Below, in pieces: positions 16,042 to 23,812 of a DNA stretch of 64,000 nt. Source of the stretch: Pseudonocardia kunmingensis. GTDB lineage: Bacteria; Actinomycetota; Actinomycetes; Mycobacteriales; Pseudonocardiaceae. Below the pieces are notes generated by a model. It was not told the origin of the DNA and searched no databases. It saw only the letters and a program-made list of their open reading frames with translations. Each line of letters starts with the position of its first letter. The first letter of the stretch is position 1. Position numbers and translations under genes: made by a program. The DNA lies in assembly GCF_006716445.1 (NCBI RefSeq), contig NZ_VFPA01000007.1:248001-312000 (forward strand). The letters run 5' to 3'.

Positions 16042-17214
16042 TCAGTACACCGGCTGGGACGGGTCGACCTGCTTGACCCACGCCAGGACGCCGCCACCGA
16101 CGTGCACGGCGTCCTTGAGGCCCGCCTTGTGCAGCGCCGCGAGCGCCTCGGCCGAGCGCGCGCCGGACTTGCAGTGCAGCACGACGGGCTTGTCCTGCGG
16201 GATCTCCGAGAGCGCCTCGCCGGAGAGGATCCGGTCCTTCGGGATCAGCGTCGCACCCGGGATGCTGACGATCTCGTACTCGTTCTGCTCACGGACGTCG
16301 ATCAGCGCGAAGTCCTTGCCCGCGTCGATCATCTCCTTGAGCTCGAGCGCCGTGATCGTGCTGCCCGCGGCGGCGCTCTGCGCGTCCTCGGACACCACGC
16401 CGCAGAACGCGTCGTAGTCGATGAGCTCGGTGACCTTCGGCGTGTTCGGGTCCTTGCGGATCTTGATGGTGCGGTAGCTCGTCTCCAGGGCGTCGTAGAC
16501 CATCAGCCGGCCCAGGAGCGGCTCCCCGATGCCGGTGATCAGCTTGATGGCCTCGTTCACCATGATCGAGCCGATCGACGCGCAGAGCACGCCGAGCACC
16601 CCGCCCTCGGCGCACGAGGGCACCATCCCGGGCGGCGGCGGCTCCGGGTAGAGGTCGCGGTAGTTCAGGCCCAGCCCGTTCGGGGCGTCCTCCCAGAACA
16701 CCGACGCCTGGCCCTCGAAGCGGAAGATCGAGCCCCACACGTAGGGCTTGCCCAGGAGGACGGCCGCGTCGTTCACCAGGTAGCGGGTGGCGAAGTTGTC
16801 GGTGCCGTCGAGGATGAGGTCGTAGTCGCGGAAGACGTCGAGCACGTTCGACGAGTCCAGCCGCGTCTCGTGCAGCCGCACCTCGACGAACGGGTTGATC
16901 TCCTTGATGGAGTCGCGCGCCGACTCGCCCTTGGGGCGGCCCACGTCGGACTGCCCGTGGATGACCTGTCGTTGCAGGTTGGACTCGTCGACGGTGTCGA
17001 ACTCGACGATGCCGAGCGTGCCGACGCCCGCGGCGGCCAGGTAGAGCAGCGCGGGGCTGCCGAGCCCGCCCGCGCCCACCACGAGGACCTTCGCGTTCTT
17101 CAGCCGCTTCTGCCCCGCCATGCCGACGTCCGGGATGATGAGGTGGCGGCTGTAGCGCTCGACCTCCTCCTTCGACAGCTCGGCGGCCGGCTCCACGAGC
17201 GGCGGTAGCGCCAT
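16042..17214 (-). CDS. moeZ: MoeZ: adenylyltransferase/sulfurtransferase (MoeB/ThiF plus rhodanese)
   Basis: This 390-residue fusion adenylates the C-terminal Gly-Gly of small sulfur-carrier proteins (MoaD and CysO/ThiS types) and then transfers sulfur to them. The N-terminal ThiF-like domain has VVGAGGLGSPALLYLAAAG at 45-63, the conserved ESNLQRQVIH and the Asp in LILDGTDNFATRY. The C-terminal rhodanese domain (from about residue 290) has LIDVREQNEYE and the active-site loop VLHCKSGARS. Length and arrangement match mycobacterial MoeZ (Rv3206c). The start ATG 17214 begins MALPPLVEPAAELSKEEVERYSRH, as in the family. It feeds molybdopterin and sulfur-amino-acid synthesis, and the nitrate reductase nearby needs molybdopterin. 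Confidence 0.95.
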   Translation of the reverse strand: MALPPLVEPAAELSKEEVERYSRHLIIPDVGMAGQKRLKNAKVLVVGAGGLGSPALLYLAAAGVGTLGIVEFDTVDESNLQRQVIHGQSDVGRPKGESARDSIKEINPFVEVRLHETRLDSSNVLDVFRDYDLILDGTDNFATRYLVNDAAVLLGKPYVWGSIFRFEGQASVFWEDAPNGLGLNYRDLYPEPPPPGMVPSCAEGGVLGVLCASIGSIMVNEAIKLITGIGEPLLGRLMVYDALETSYRTIKIRKDPNTPKVTELIDYDAFCGVVSEDAQSAAAGSTITALELKEMIDAGKDFALIDVREQNEYEIVSIPGATLIPKDRILSGEALSEIPQDKPVVLHCKSGARSAEALAALHKAGLKDAVHVGGGVLAWVKQVDPSQPVY

Positions 17215-17264
17215 GATCAAGCTCCTCGCATCGACGTACGGTCTCCCTCGCGGCAACGTCGCCG

Positions 17265-18284
17265 TCATCCGGGTTCTTCCCAGGTCCCCGCATCCACCGC
17301 ATCCCACATGCCGGCGACGGCGCGCGCCACCGGGTCGGGCGCCTCGATCTGCGCGACGTGCCCCACACCGGGCAGCACCAGCAGCCGCGATCGCGGGACC
17401 GCCGCGGCAGTGCGGTGCGCGAGCCGCGGCGCCACGAGCCGGTCGCGCTCGCCCCACACGACCAGCGTGGGGGCCTGCACGCGCGACGCCACCGACCACA
17501 GCGACTCCCCGCGCAGCCAGCCCGCGACCATCGCCTTGCCGGTCCGCTCGGCCGCCTCGCGGGCCCAGGCCAGCCGCTCGCGGGCGGCGAACTCCGCGGC
17601 CGCCTCGGCCAGCCGGTGCTCCGAGGCGATGCCCGGGTCGCCGAAGCACAGCCGCACCACCTGCTCGGCACGGGCACGCGGGTCGGCCGCGGCCAGCGCG
17701 GCACGGGCGCGGCGCCCGATCACGGGCAGCAGGGAGAGCAGCAACCTCGGGTCGGAGACGCGGCGCGGGTCGGGTCGCAGGTCGGGCATCGCCGGGGAGA
17801 CGAGGGTGAGCGTGCGCACGAGCTCCGGACGCCGCGCGGCCACGCTGAGCGCGACCGCTCCCCCGAAGGAGTTGCCCAGCAGGTGAACCGGCCGCCCGCG
17901 GCCGGCGAGGAAGCACAGCAACGCGTCGGCGTGCCCGGCGGGCGAGTAGTCGCGGGACGCGAGCGGGCGCGAGAGCCCGAAACCGGGCAGGTCCACCGCG
18001 GTGCCGGCGGCGCGGGTGGCGAGCAGCGCGGCGAGGTCGGTCCAGTTCGTGGCCGAGCCGGACAGCCCGTGGACGTAGACGGCCGGGGTGTCCTGCGGCC
18101 CCGGCGTCTCCCGCACGTGCAGGGTGACGCCGCCGGAGACCACCTCGGCGCCCGGCCACGGGCCCCGGTGCGGGTCGCGGGGTGGCAGCGTCGCCGGGTC
18201 GGCGAGCAGCGGTCCGGGTGCCGGCCGGGGCGGGCGCGCGCGCGGCAGGAACGGCACGGGGACGAACGAGGCCGTGGTGCTCAC
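17265..18284 (-). CDS. Alpha/beta-fold hydrolase
   Basis: This 339-residue alpha/beta hydrolase has the nucleophile elbow GNSFGG near residue 160, the oxyanion-side VYVHGLSGSATNW, an acid in VVWGERDRLVAPR and the catalytic His in LPGVGHVAQIE. A Pro/Arg-rich N-terminal 50 residues precedes the domain. The substrate is unknown. The start is uncertain: GTG 18284 has AGGGG almost touching it, and a GTG at 18320 would add 12 residues. It ends 50 bases before the moeZ start and is probably co-transcribed with it. Confidence 0.82.
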   Translation of the reverse strand: MSTTASFVPVPFLPRARPPRPAPGPLLADPATLPPRDPHRGPWPGAEVVSGGVTLHVRETPGPQDTPAVYVHGLSGSATNWTDLAALLATRAAGTAVDLPGFGLSRPLASRDYSPAGHADALLCFLAGRGRPVHLLGNSFGGAVALSVAARRPELVRTLTLVSPAMPDLRPDPRRVSDPRLLLSLLPVIGRRARAALAAADPRARAEQVVRLCFGDPGIASEHRLAEAAAEFAARERLAWAREAAERTGKAMVAGWLRGESLWSVASRVQAPTLVVWGERDRLVAPRLAHRTAAAVPRSRLLVLPGVGHVAQIEAPDPVARAVAGMWDAVDAGTWEEPG

Positions 18285-18402
18285 CCCTCGAGGATGGCTC
18301 CGACCGTCGCGGGTGGCCACTCCCGGTGACGGGACTCGCGCCTGTGGGGGACGTCATCGACGCGCTCCCGCGCCGTTGTACCCCGTGGGGGAGGAGGCGG
18401 AC

Positions 18403-18918
18403 ATGGGCACCGGAACGCGGCTCGCCGGCACCGTCGTGGCGGTGACGGCCGTGTTCGCCGTCGCGTGGGGCGTCGGCGCGTCCACGGCCCCGCGCCCCGC
18501 GCCCCCGCCGGCCGTCCCGAGCGCGCCGACCCCGCCTGCCGCCGCGCCCGCCCCCGCACCGCCGGAGTCCCGGGTTGCCCTGGTGGACGGCTACCGGGTG
18601 CGGCTGGACGGCGAGCTCGTCCCGGGCGGCCCGTCGCAGGTGTTCGCCACGATCACTCGCGACGGCGCCGCGGTCACCGACCTCGAGCCGCACCTCGGCG
18701 GGTTCGGGCACCTCGTCGTGCTGCGGCTCGAGGACCTGGCGCTGCTGCCGGTGCGCTCCGGCGGGCCCGCGCCGGCCCCGACCGACCGCTCCGGGCCCGG
18801 ACTCGCGTTCACGACCGGTTCCACGGCCCCCGGCACTTACCGGCTGTACCTGGAGTTCCGGCACGCCGGCGCCGTGCGCACCGCCACGTTCGCGGTCTCG
18901 GCCCGGGAGGTCTCGTGA
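18403..18918 (+). CDS. Membrane-anchored or secreted beta-domain protein partnered with a P-type-ATPase-like protein
   Basis: This 171-residue protein has a signal anchor at residues 5-27, a Pro/Ala-rich linker of about 30 residues, and a beta-rich domain with DGYRVRLDGELVPGG, DLEPHLGGFGHLVVLRLEDLALLPV and TYRLYLEFRHAGAVRTATFAV. That pattern resembles extracytoplasmic proteins found beside actinobacterial copper ATPases, which usually read PYLGAYGHLVALREGDLAYLHVHP. Here the His pair of that motif is missing. GGAGG lies seven bases before the ATG. It overlaps the next gene by four bases (GTGA), so the two are translated together. Confidence 0.75.
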   Translation: MGTGTRLAGTVVAVTAVFAVAWGVGASTAPRPAPPPAVPSAPTPPAAAPAPAPPESRVALVDGYRVRLDGELVPGGPSQVFATITRDGAAVTDLEPHLGGFGHLVVLRLEDLALLPVRSGGPAPAPTDRSGPGLAFTTGSTAPGTYRLYLEFRHAGAVRTATFAVSAREVS

Positions 18919-20108
18919 CGCTGCGGCGCGCGGAGTCGCTCGCCGTCGCCGTCGTGGGCGTGGTCGCGGTGGCCACGCTGGGCTACCGGCTCGGCGCAGG
19001 CGCCCCCGCCGTCGCGGCGTTCGCCACCGCGCTGGCGGTGCTGCTGGTCGCCGCCCCGGTGGCGCTGCACCTGGCGACGGCGACCCCGCTGCTGGTGGCC
19101 GCGGGCCGCGGTGCCCGGCTCGGGCTCCTGCTCCCCGACGCCTCGGCCGGCACGCTCCGCGTCGACACCGTGGTGGTCGCGGGCACGGAGGTGCTCACCA
19201 CCGGCGGGCCGGAGGTGCAGGAGGTCCGGCTCGCGGACGGCGTCGGCCGGCACGACGCGCTCCGCATGGCCGGCTCGGTCGCGCAGGAGTCCGCCCGCCC
19301 GGTGGACCGCGCCGTCGCCGCGGCGTCGGAGGCGCTCCTCGGCGTGGCGGAGTTCGACGCCGTGGACGACCTGGGTTCCCGCGGCATCGTCGCGGAGGTC
19401 GTCACCGACGAGGGCGGGGAGCCGATGGTGATCGCGCACGCCGTGCTGGTCGGCGAGGTCGAGCTCCTGACCGCGCACGGCATCGCCCTGCCCGCCGAGC
19501 TGGCGGGAGCCCCGGCGCAGGCGGTGGCCGCCGGGCGCACCCCCGTCGCCGTGGCCTGGGACGGCGTGGCACGGGCCGTGCTCGCCGTCGGCGGCGCCGT
19601 GGCCGCGTCCCACGCCGCGGCCGTGCACGCCCTGCGCGAGCTCGGCGTCCGGCCGGTCCTGCTGGCGGCGCAGGCGGAGCCGGCGGCGCGCTACGTCGCC
19701 GGCAGGTGCGGCATCGACCCCGAGGCCGTGCACGCCGGGCTCTCCGGCGAGGACGAGGCCGCGGTCGTGCACCGGCTGCGGGCCTGTGGGGCCCGCGTGG
19801 CCGTGGTGGCCGAGGCGACGCACGCCGCCGCGCTCGCCGCCGCGGACCTGGCGGTCCGCACGGACCCGGCCGCTCCGGCGCACCACGGCCTGCCCGCCGC
19901 CGTGGACGCCATCCGGCTGGCCCACCGGGCCACCGGCGTGGCCAGGGCGAACGTCGCCTGGTCACTCGCCTGCACCGCCGCCGCGCTCCCGGCAGCGGCC
20001 ACCGGGGTGCTGGGGCCGGTCCTCGCCGCCGCGGCGACGGCGACGAGCGCGCTCGTGGTCGTCGCCAACAGCCTGCGGCTCCAGCGGTTCGGCACTACCG
20101 GCGGGTAA
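18915..20108 (+). CDS. Degenerate P-type (P1B-like) ATPase homologue lacking catalytic motifs
   Basis: The whole 397-residue protein aligns with the second half of a heavy-metal P1B ATPase, but every catalytic motif is changed. The metal-binding CPC helix reads PVALHLATATPLLV (48-61). The phosphorylation motif DKTGT(L/V)T reads VVVAGTEVLTTG (86-97), with no Asp. The SEHPLA motif reads SARPVDRA (about 126-133). The GDGxNDxPAL hinge reads VVAEATHAAALAAADLAV (297-314). The closing helices (ARANVAWSLACTAAALPAAA through VVVANSLRLQRF) are well kept. It cannot form the aspartyl phosphate, so a regulatory, scaffold or non-transport role is likely. The frame is intact, with no stops. Confidence 0.8.
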   Translation: MTLRRAESLAVAVVGVVAVATLGYRLGAGAPAVAAFATALAVLLVAAPVALHLATATPLLVAAGRGARLGLLLPDASAGTLRVDTVVVAGTEVLTTGGPEVQEVRLADGVGRHDALRMAGSVAQESARPVDRAVAAASEALLGVAEFDAVDDLGSRGIVAEVVTDEGGEPMVIAHAVLVGEVELLTAHGIALPAELAGAPAQAVAAGRTPVAVAWDGVARAVLAVGGAVAASHAAAVHALRELGVRPVLLAAQAEPAARYVAGRCGIDPEAVHAGLSGEDEAAVVHRLRACGARVAVVAEATHAAALAAADLAVRTDPAAPAHHGLPAAVDAIRLAHRATGVARANVAWSLACTAAALPAAATGVLGPVLAAAATATSALVVVANSLRLQRFGTTGG

Positions 20109-20154
20109 GGTGTGCCTCCGCACCCGATCGGGTGGACGACGGGAGGGCAACCGC

Positions 20155-20778
20155 ATGACCGAGGCACCGGCACCGGTGCACCGCGGCACCCGGCTGTCCC
20201 GCGACGCACGCCGGGCCCAGCTGCTCGTGGCCGCGCGGGACGTCTTCGCCGCGCACGGCTACCACGCCGCCGCGATGGACGACATCGCCGAACGCGCAGG
20301 CGTGAGCAAGCCGGTGCTCTACCAGCACTTCCCCGGCAAGCTCGAGCTCTACCGCGCGCTGCTCACCACCTACGCCGACGAGCTGGTGGAACGGGTCGCC
20401 GACGCGATCCGCGGTACGAACGACAACGAGCAGCGCGTGCACGCCGCCGTGTCGGCCTACTTCGACTTCGTGGCGGGCGAGGGCCAGGCATACCGCCTGG
20501 TGTTCGAGTCCGACCTGCGCGGCGAGCCGGAGGCGGCGGCCGTCGTGGACGGCGCGCTCACCCGCTGCATCGACACGGTCGCCGCGGCCGTCACCACCGA
20601 CGCCGGGCTGGACGCCCCGCGCGCCCGGATGCTCGCCGTCGGGCTGGTCGGCCTGAGCCAGGTGGCCGCCCAGTACTGGCTGGACTCCGACCGGAGCGTG
20701 CCGCGCGACGAGGCCGTCGCGCTGATGTCGGGCTTCGCCTGGCGCGGCCTCGCCGGCTTCCCCCTGGTGCACGACTGA
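20155..20778 (+). CDS. TetR-family transcriptional regulator
   Basis: A 207-residue TetR regulator. The N-terminal helix-turn-helix is textbook (RRAQLLVAARDVFAAHGYHAAAMDDIAERAGVSKPVLYQHFPGKLELYRALL, residues 19-69 or so), and the C-terminal part is the ligand domain. GGAGGG precedes the ATG. In mycobacteria a TetR gene sits at the same place relative to moeZ and DUF3107, which supports orthology. It lies 46 bases after the P-type-ATPase-like gene in the same direction and may be co-transcribed with it. The ligand is unknown. Confidence 0.93.
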   Translation: MTEAPAPVHRGTRLSRDARRAQLLVAARDVFAAHGYHAAAMDDIAERAGVSKPVLYQHFPGKLELYRALLTTYADELVERVADAIRGTNDNEQRVHAAVSAYFDFVAGEGQAYRLVFESDLRGEPEAAAVVDGALTRCIDTVAAAVTTDAGLDAPRARMLAVGLVGLSQVAAQYWLDSDRSVPRDEAVALMSGFAWRGLAGFPLVHD

Positions 20779-20836
20779 CGCCCGTCAGCGCCGATGCTCG
20801 CCCCGCAAGCAGGGGCTCCGGAAACGGGTTTCGCAT

Positions 20837-20885
20837 GACGAACGGCACTTTCGTCGGCTAGGTGCCGACGAGAGTGCCGTTCGTC
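20837..20885 (+). repeat. Dispersed 3'-end hairpin repeat, copy 2
   Basis: 21-bp arms (20837-20857 and 20865-20885) with one G-U-compatible mismatch and a 7-base loop. It begins 59 bases after the TetR stop, in the same orientation as that gene, and precedes the convergent clpP stop. Upstream it keeps the small CCGGAAACGGGTTTCGCAT module that is also partly present before copy 3. Confidence 0.85.
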
Positions 20886-20898
20886 AGGTGGGGGAGCC

Positions 20899-21450
20899 TT
20901 AACGGAGGACCCGGTCCACCAGGCCGTAGTCGGCGGCCTCCTGGGCGCTGAACCAGCGGTCGCGGTCGAAGTCCGCCTCGATCCGTTCCACCGGCTGCCC
21001 GGAGTGCGCGGCCGTGAGCTCGGCGATCTGCCGCTTGAGCTTCCCCAGCATCTCCGCACGGATCACGATGTCGGACTCCGAGCCGCCCGCGCCGCCCGAC
21101 GGCTGGTGCATCATCACCTGGGAGTGCGGGAGCGCGAACCGCTTGCCGGGGGCTCCGGCCGTCAGCAGGAACTGCCCCATCGACGCGGCCATCCCGGTGG
21201 CGACGGTGGAGACGTCCGGCTCGATCGCGTGCATCGTGTCGTAGATGGCCATGCCGGCGAAGACCGAGCCACCCGGCGAGTTGATGTAGAGCGTGATGTC
21301 CGCGTGCGGGTCCTCCCCCGCGAGCAGGAGCAGCTGCGCGATCAGCTTCGTGGCGACGGGGTCGTCGACCTCCTGGCCGAGCACGACGATGCGCTCGCGC
21401 AGCAGCCGGTCGTAGACCGAGTCGTCGAGGGTGGCGATGCCCTGGGGCAT
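20899..21450 (-). CDS. clpP: ATP-dependent Clp protease proteolytic subunit, paralogue with ClpP1-like sequence
   Basis: A 183-residue ClpP peptidase. The catalytic triad is visible: Ser in GMAASMGQFLL, His in VMMHQPSGG, and Asp in EADFDRDRW. ITLYINSPGGSVFAGMAIYDTM is the substrate-binding strand. It is the second gene of a two-gene clpP operon, 15 bases after the 206-residue partner. ClpP needs a Clp ATPase (ClpX or ClpC) and none is encoded here, so this looks like the accessory pair that many actinobacteria carry besides clpP1P2-clpX. It is convergent with the TetR gene. Confidence 0.93.
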   Translation of the reverse strand: MPQGIATLDDSVYDRLLRERIVVLGQEVDDPVATKLIAQLLLLAGEDPHADITLYINSPGGSVFAGMAIYDTMHAIEPDVSTVATGMAASMGQFLLTAGAPGKRFALPHSQVMMHQPSGGAGGSESDIVIRAEMLGKLKRQIAELTAAHSGQPVERIEADFDRDRWFSAQEAADYGLVDRVLR

Positions 21451-21465
21451 GATCGGCGGTCCTTC

Positions 21466-22086
21466 CTATCGGGCGGGCTTGCGGCTGGAGACCACGTGGT
21501 CGGCGAGCCCGTAGGCCACCGCCTCGTCGGCCGTGAGGATGAGGTCGCGCTCGATGTCGTCGCGCACGCGTTCGGCCGGCCTGCCCGTCGCCTCGGCGAG
21601 CGCCGCTTCCAGCTGCCGGCGCAGGCGGGTCACCTCGGCGGCGTGGATCTCCAGGTCGGAGGTCTGGCCGCGGATGACGTCCACGCTCGGCTGGTGGATC
21701 AGCACGCGGGCGTTCGGCACCACCGAGCGCCGCCCCGGCGCCCCGGCCGCGAGCAGCACGGCCGCGGCGGAGGCCGCCTGCCCGAGGCAGTAGGTGTGCA
21801 CCGCGGGCCGGATGTAGCGCATGGTGTCGTAGATGGCGGTCATCGCGGTCAGCGAGCCACCCGGCGAGTTGATGTACATCGAGATCTCGCGGTCCGGCTC
21901 GCTCGACTCGAGGCAGATCAGCTGCGCCATGACGTCGTTCGCGACGACGTCGTCGATCGGAGCGCCCAGGAAGACGATCCGCCCCTCGAACAGCTTGCTG
22001 TAGGGGTTCGTCTCCTGGTGGCCGTAGCTCGTCCGCTCGACGAACGACGGCAGGACGCTGCGCGCACGGACTTCCGTGGTGGGCAT
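21466..22086 (-). CDS. clpP: ATP-dependent Clp protease proteolytic subunit, paralogue with ClpP2-like sequence
   Basis: A 206-residue ClpP peptidase with a longer N-terminus, as in ClpP2-type subunits (SYGHQETNPYSKLFEGRIVFLGAPIDD). The triad is Ser in CLGQAASAAAVLL, His in VLIHQPS, and Asp in DIERDLIL; the GQTSDLEIHA segment after the His is ClpP2-like. GGAGGTG precedes the ATG. It probably forms a mixed tetradecamer with the 183-residue subunit encoded next to it. In Streptomyces such a second pair (clpP3P4) is induced by PopR when ClpP1P2 fails; no PopR-like gene is seen here. Confidence 0.93.
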   Translation of the reverse strand: MPTTEVRARSVLPSFVERTSYGHQETNPYSKLFEGRIVFLGAPIDDVVANDVMAQLICLESSEPDREISMYINSPGGSLTAMTAIYDTMRYIRPAVHTYCLGQAASAAAVLLAAGAPGRRSVVPNARVLIHQPSVDVIRGQTSDLEIHAAEVTRLRRQLEAALAEATGRPAERVRDDIERDLILTADEAVAYGLADHVVSSRKPAR

Positions 22087-22273
22087 TCGAGCACCTCCGG
22101 GGTGGACGCCCCGGACGCTAGAGGCGTCCGGGCGCTGCGCCCCCGCCGCTTCGCGGGCGGCGAACCCGCTTTCGCCCAGAGCGGACTCGCGGTGCCGCGA
22201 TGAGTTCCGGATGTGGCGCCGGTCTCATCAGGGAACGCGCCACACGGGCGCGCCGACCGGGAGGGAGCCGGCG

Positions 22274-22501
22274 ATGACCACCACCACCAGCACGATCCTC
22301 AGCCACCGGGACCGCGCCGTGCTCCGGGCCGTCGCGGCCGGACGCTGCACCCTCTCGACGGGCTGCCTGCTCGCCGTCGACGGTGTGGGCTGCTGCGACC
22401 AGTTCGTCGGCCGCCGGTTGACGAACGCGGGCCTGATCAGCACCGGCCCCGGCCCCGCGCGCCTGACGGCCGACGGCCGCGCGCTGCTCGAGGCGGCGTG
22501 A
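22274..22501 (+). CDS. Small winged-helix-like protein
   Basis: A 75-residue protein with a good ribosome binding site (GGGAG before the ATG). The pattern SHRDRAVLRAVAAGRC, VGRRLTNAGLI, ARLTADGRALLEAA resembles a compact winged helix: a recognition helix, then a wing ending in LTADGRALL. It carries four Cys, two of them adjacent (GCCDQF). It is divergent from the clpP pair and overlaps nothing. The function is unknown; it may pair with the DUF7455 gene two bases downstream. Confidence 0.7.
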   Translation: MTTTTSTILSHRDRAVLRAVAAGRCTLSTGCLLAVDGVGCCDQFVGRRLTNAGLISTGPGPARLTADGRALLEAA

Positions 22502-22503
22502 CG

Positions 22504-22728
22504 ATGACACCCCCCGAGACGCTCCCGGAGCGCTGCGACCGCTGCCCCGCGACGGCCCGGGTGCGGGCCGAGCTGCCCTTCGGCGAGCTGCACTTCTGCG
22601 CCCACCACGCCCGCGCCCACGAGGACCGGCTCCGGGCGATGGGCGCCCGGCTCCGGACGCCGGCCAACGCGCCCCCGCTGCCACCGGTCCGATCCCGCCG
22701 CGACCGCGAACCGGCCGCGCCGGGATGA
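22504..22728 (+). CDS. DUF7455-family small protein
   Basis: A 74-residue protein with the family pattern ERCDRCPATARVRAELPFGELHFCAHHARAHEDRL. The CDRC and FCAHH ligands could bind zinc. Such proteins are common in actinobacteria and their function is unknown. The ATG at 22504 lies two bases after the preceding stop, so the two are an operon. The C-terminus is a short Pro/Arg-rich tail. Confidence 0.82.
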   Translation: MTPPETLPERCDRCPATARVRAELPFGELHFCAHHARAHEDRLRAMGARLRTPANAPPLPPVRSRRDREPAAPG

Positions 22729-22909
22729 CCGGACGACCGGCACGACCAGGTCCGCCCCGGTGATCGTGGCGAGCCGCACACCAGCGCCGCTACCGCAGCA
22801 GCCTGGTACGACTCGCGACGATCTGCCGGCCATGATCAGGCCGAGCCGCACACCACTTTGCGGGCAACCGCACCCACGTACGTCTTACACCGATCAGCCA
22901 GTGATCGGA

Positions 22910-23812
22910 TCAGGCCGTCCGGCGGTGCGGCCGGGAGGCCCTCGCGGCGCCGGCGGCCAGGGCGGCGATCCGGCTCGCCACCCCGGACACCCGTTCCAGC
23001 GGCAGCATGTGCCCGGCGTCGGGGAAGATCGTCAGGTCCGCGGAGGGCAGCGCGTCGGCGATGCGCCGGGACGCGCTCACGGGCGTGAGGCGGTCCCGGG
23101 AGCCGACGAGCACGATCGTCGGGATCTCGGCGAACGCGGCCAGCGCGGCGTCGCGCTCGTGGGCCTCGAGCGTCGGCCGGAAGCCGGAGACGGTGAGCGG
23201 GCGGCATCCGGCCACCGCATCGCACGTGATCCGCCGGGCCTCGGCGCCCGCCCCCGGCCCGAGCAGCAACCAGCGCATCCCGGGCGCGAGCAGCCGCTTG
23301 TCGCCGAGCGTCTCGCGCGCCGACCAGCCGGGCGTGCCGTAGAGGAGTTGCTCCACCCTGCGGAACACCCCGACCCCGCGCGGGGACAGGCCGAACGGCC
23401 GCTCGGCGAGCCCCCCGCTCGCGGTGGCCACCAGCGCGACGCCGCCAGCGCGGGCCGCGACGTCCGGGTGCCGCTCGGCCAGCGCCATCAGCGTCATCCC
23501 GCCCATCGAGTGCCCGGCGAGCACGAGCGGGCCCGAAGGCGCGGTGGCGGCGACGACGGCGGCGAGGTCGTCGGCGAGCTGGTCGATCGTCATCGACTCC
23601 GGGTCCACGGCGGCCGATCGCCCGTGCCCGCGGTGGTCCGGCCGGACCACGCGCACGTCGCCGGTGGCCAGCGAGCGGGCCACCGGCCCCCAGGTGCGGT
23701 GGTCCAGGGTCCATCCGTGCGCGAGCACGACCGTGACCGGGGCGTCCTCCGCGCCGTCGACCTCGACGTGCAGCGGCACGCCGTCGGCGGCGGGGATCGT
23801 GCGGCTCGTCAT
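22910..23812 (-). CDS. Alpha/beta hydrolase
   Basis: A 300-residue alpha/beta hydrolase: VVLAHGWTLDHRTWGPV at the oxyanion region, nucleophile in VLAGHSMGGMTLMALAE near residue 100, acid in IVLVGSRDRLTPVS, and His in FPDAGHMLPLE. The ATG overlaps the stop of the diiron-oxygenase gene (ATGA). As the last gene of the SDR-oxygenase-hydrolase operon, it probably cleaves an ester or lactone made by the oxidative steps; that is inference. Confidence 0.9.
   Translation of the reverse strand: MTSRTIPAADGVPLHVEVDGAEDAPVTVVLAHGWTLDHRTWGPVARSLATGDVRVVRPDHRGHGRSAAVDPESMTIDQLADDLAAVVAATAPSGPLVLAGHSMGGMTLMALAERHPDVAARAGGVALVATASGGLAERPFGLSPRGVGVFRRVEQLLYGTPGWSARETLGDKRLLAPGMRWLLLGPGAGAEARRITCDAVAGCRPLTVSGFRPTLEAHERDAALAAFAEIPTIVLVGSRDRLTPVSASRRIADALPSADLTIFPDAGHMLPLERVSGVASRIAALAAGAARASRPHRRTA

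Noticed and set aside
22740..22909. Partly repeated words (GCCGCACACCA with GATC) between the DUF7455 and hydrolase genes
   Set aside because: The matches are about a dozen bases, irregularly spaced, and not a clear repeat or operator.
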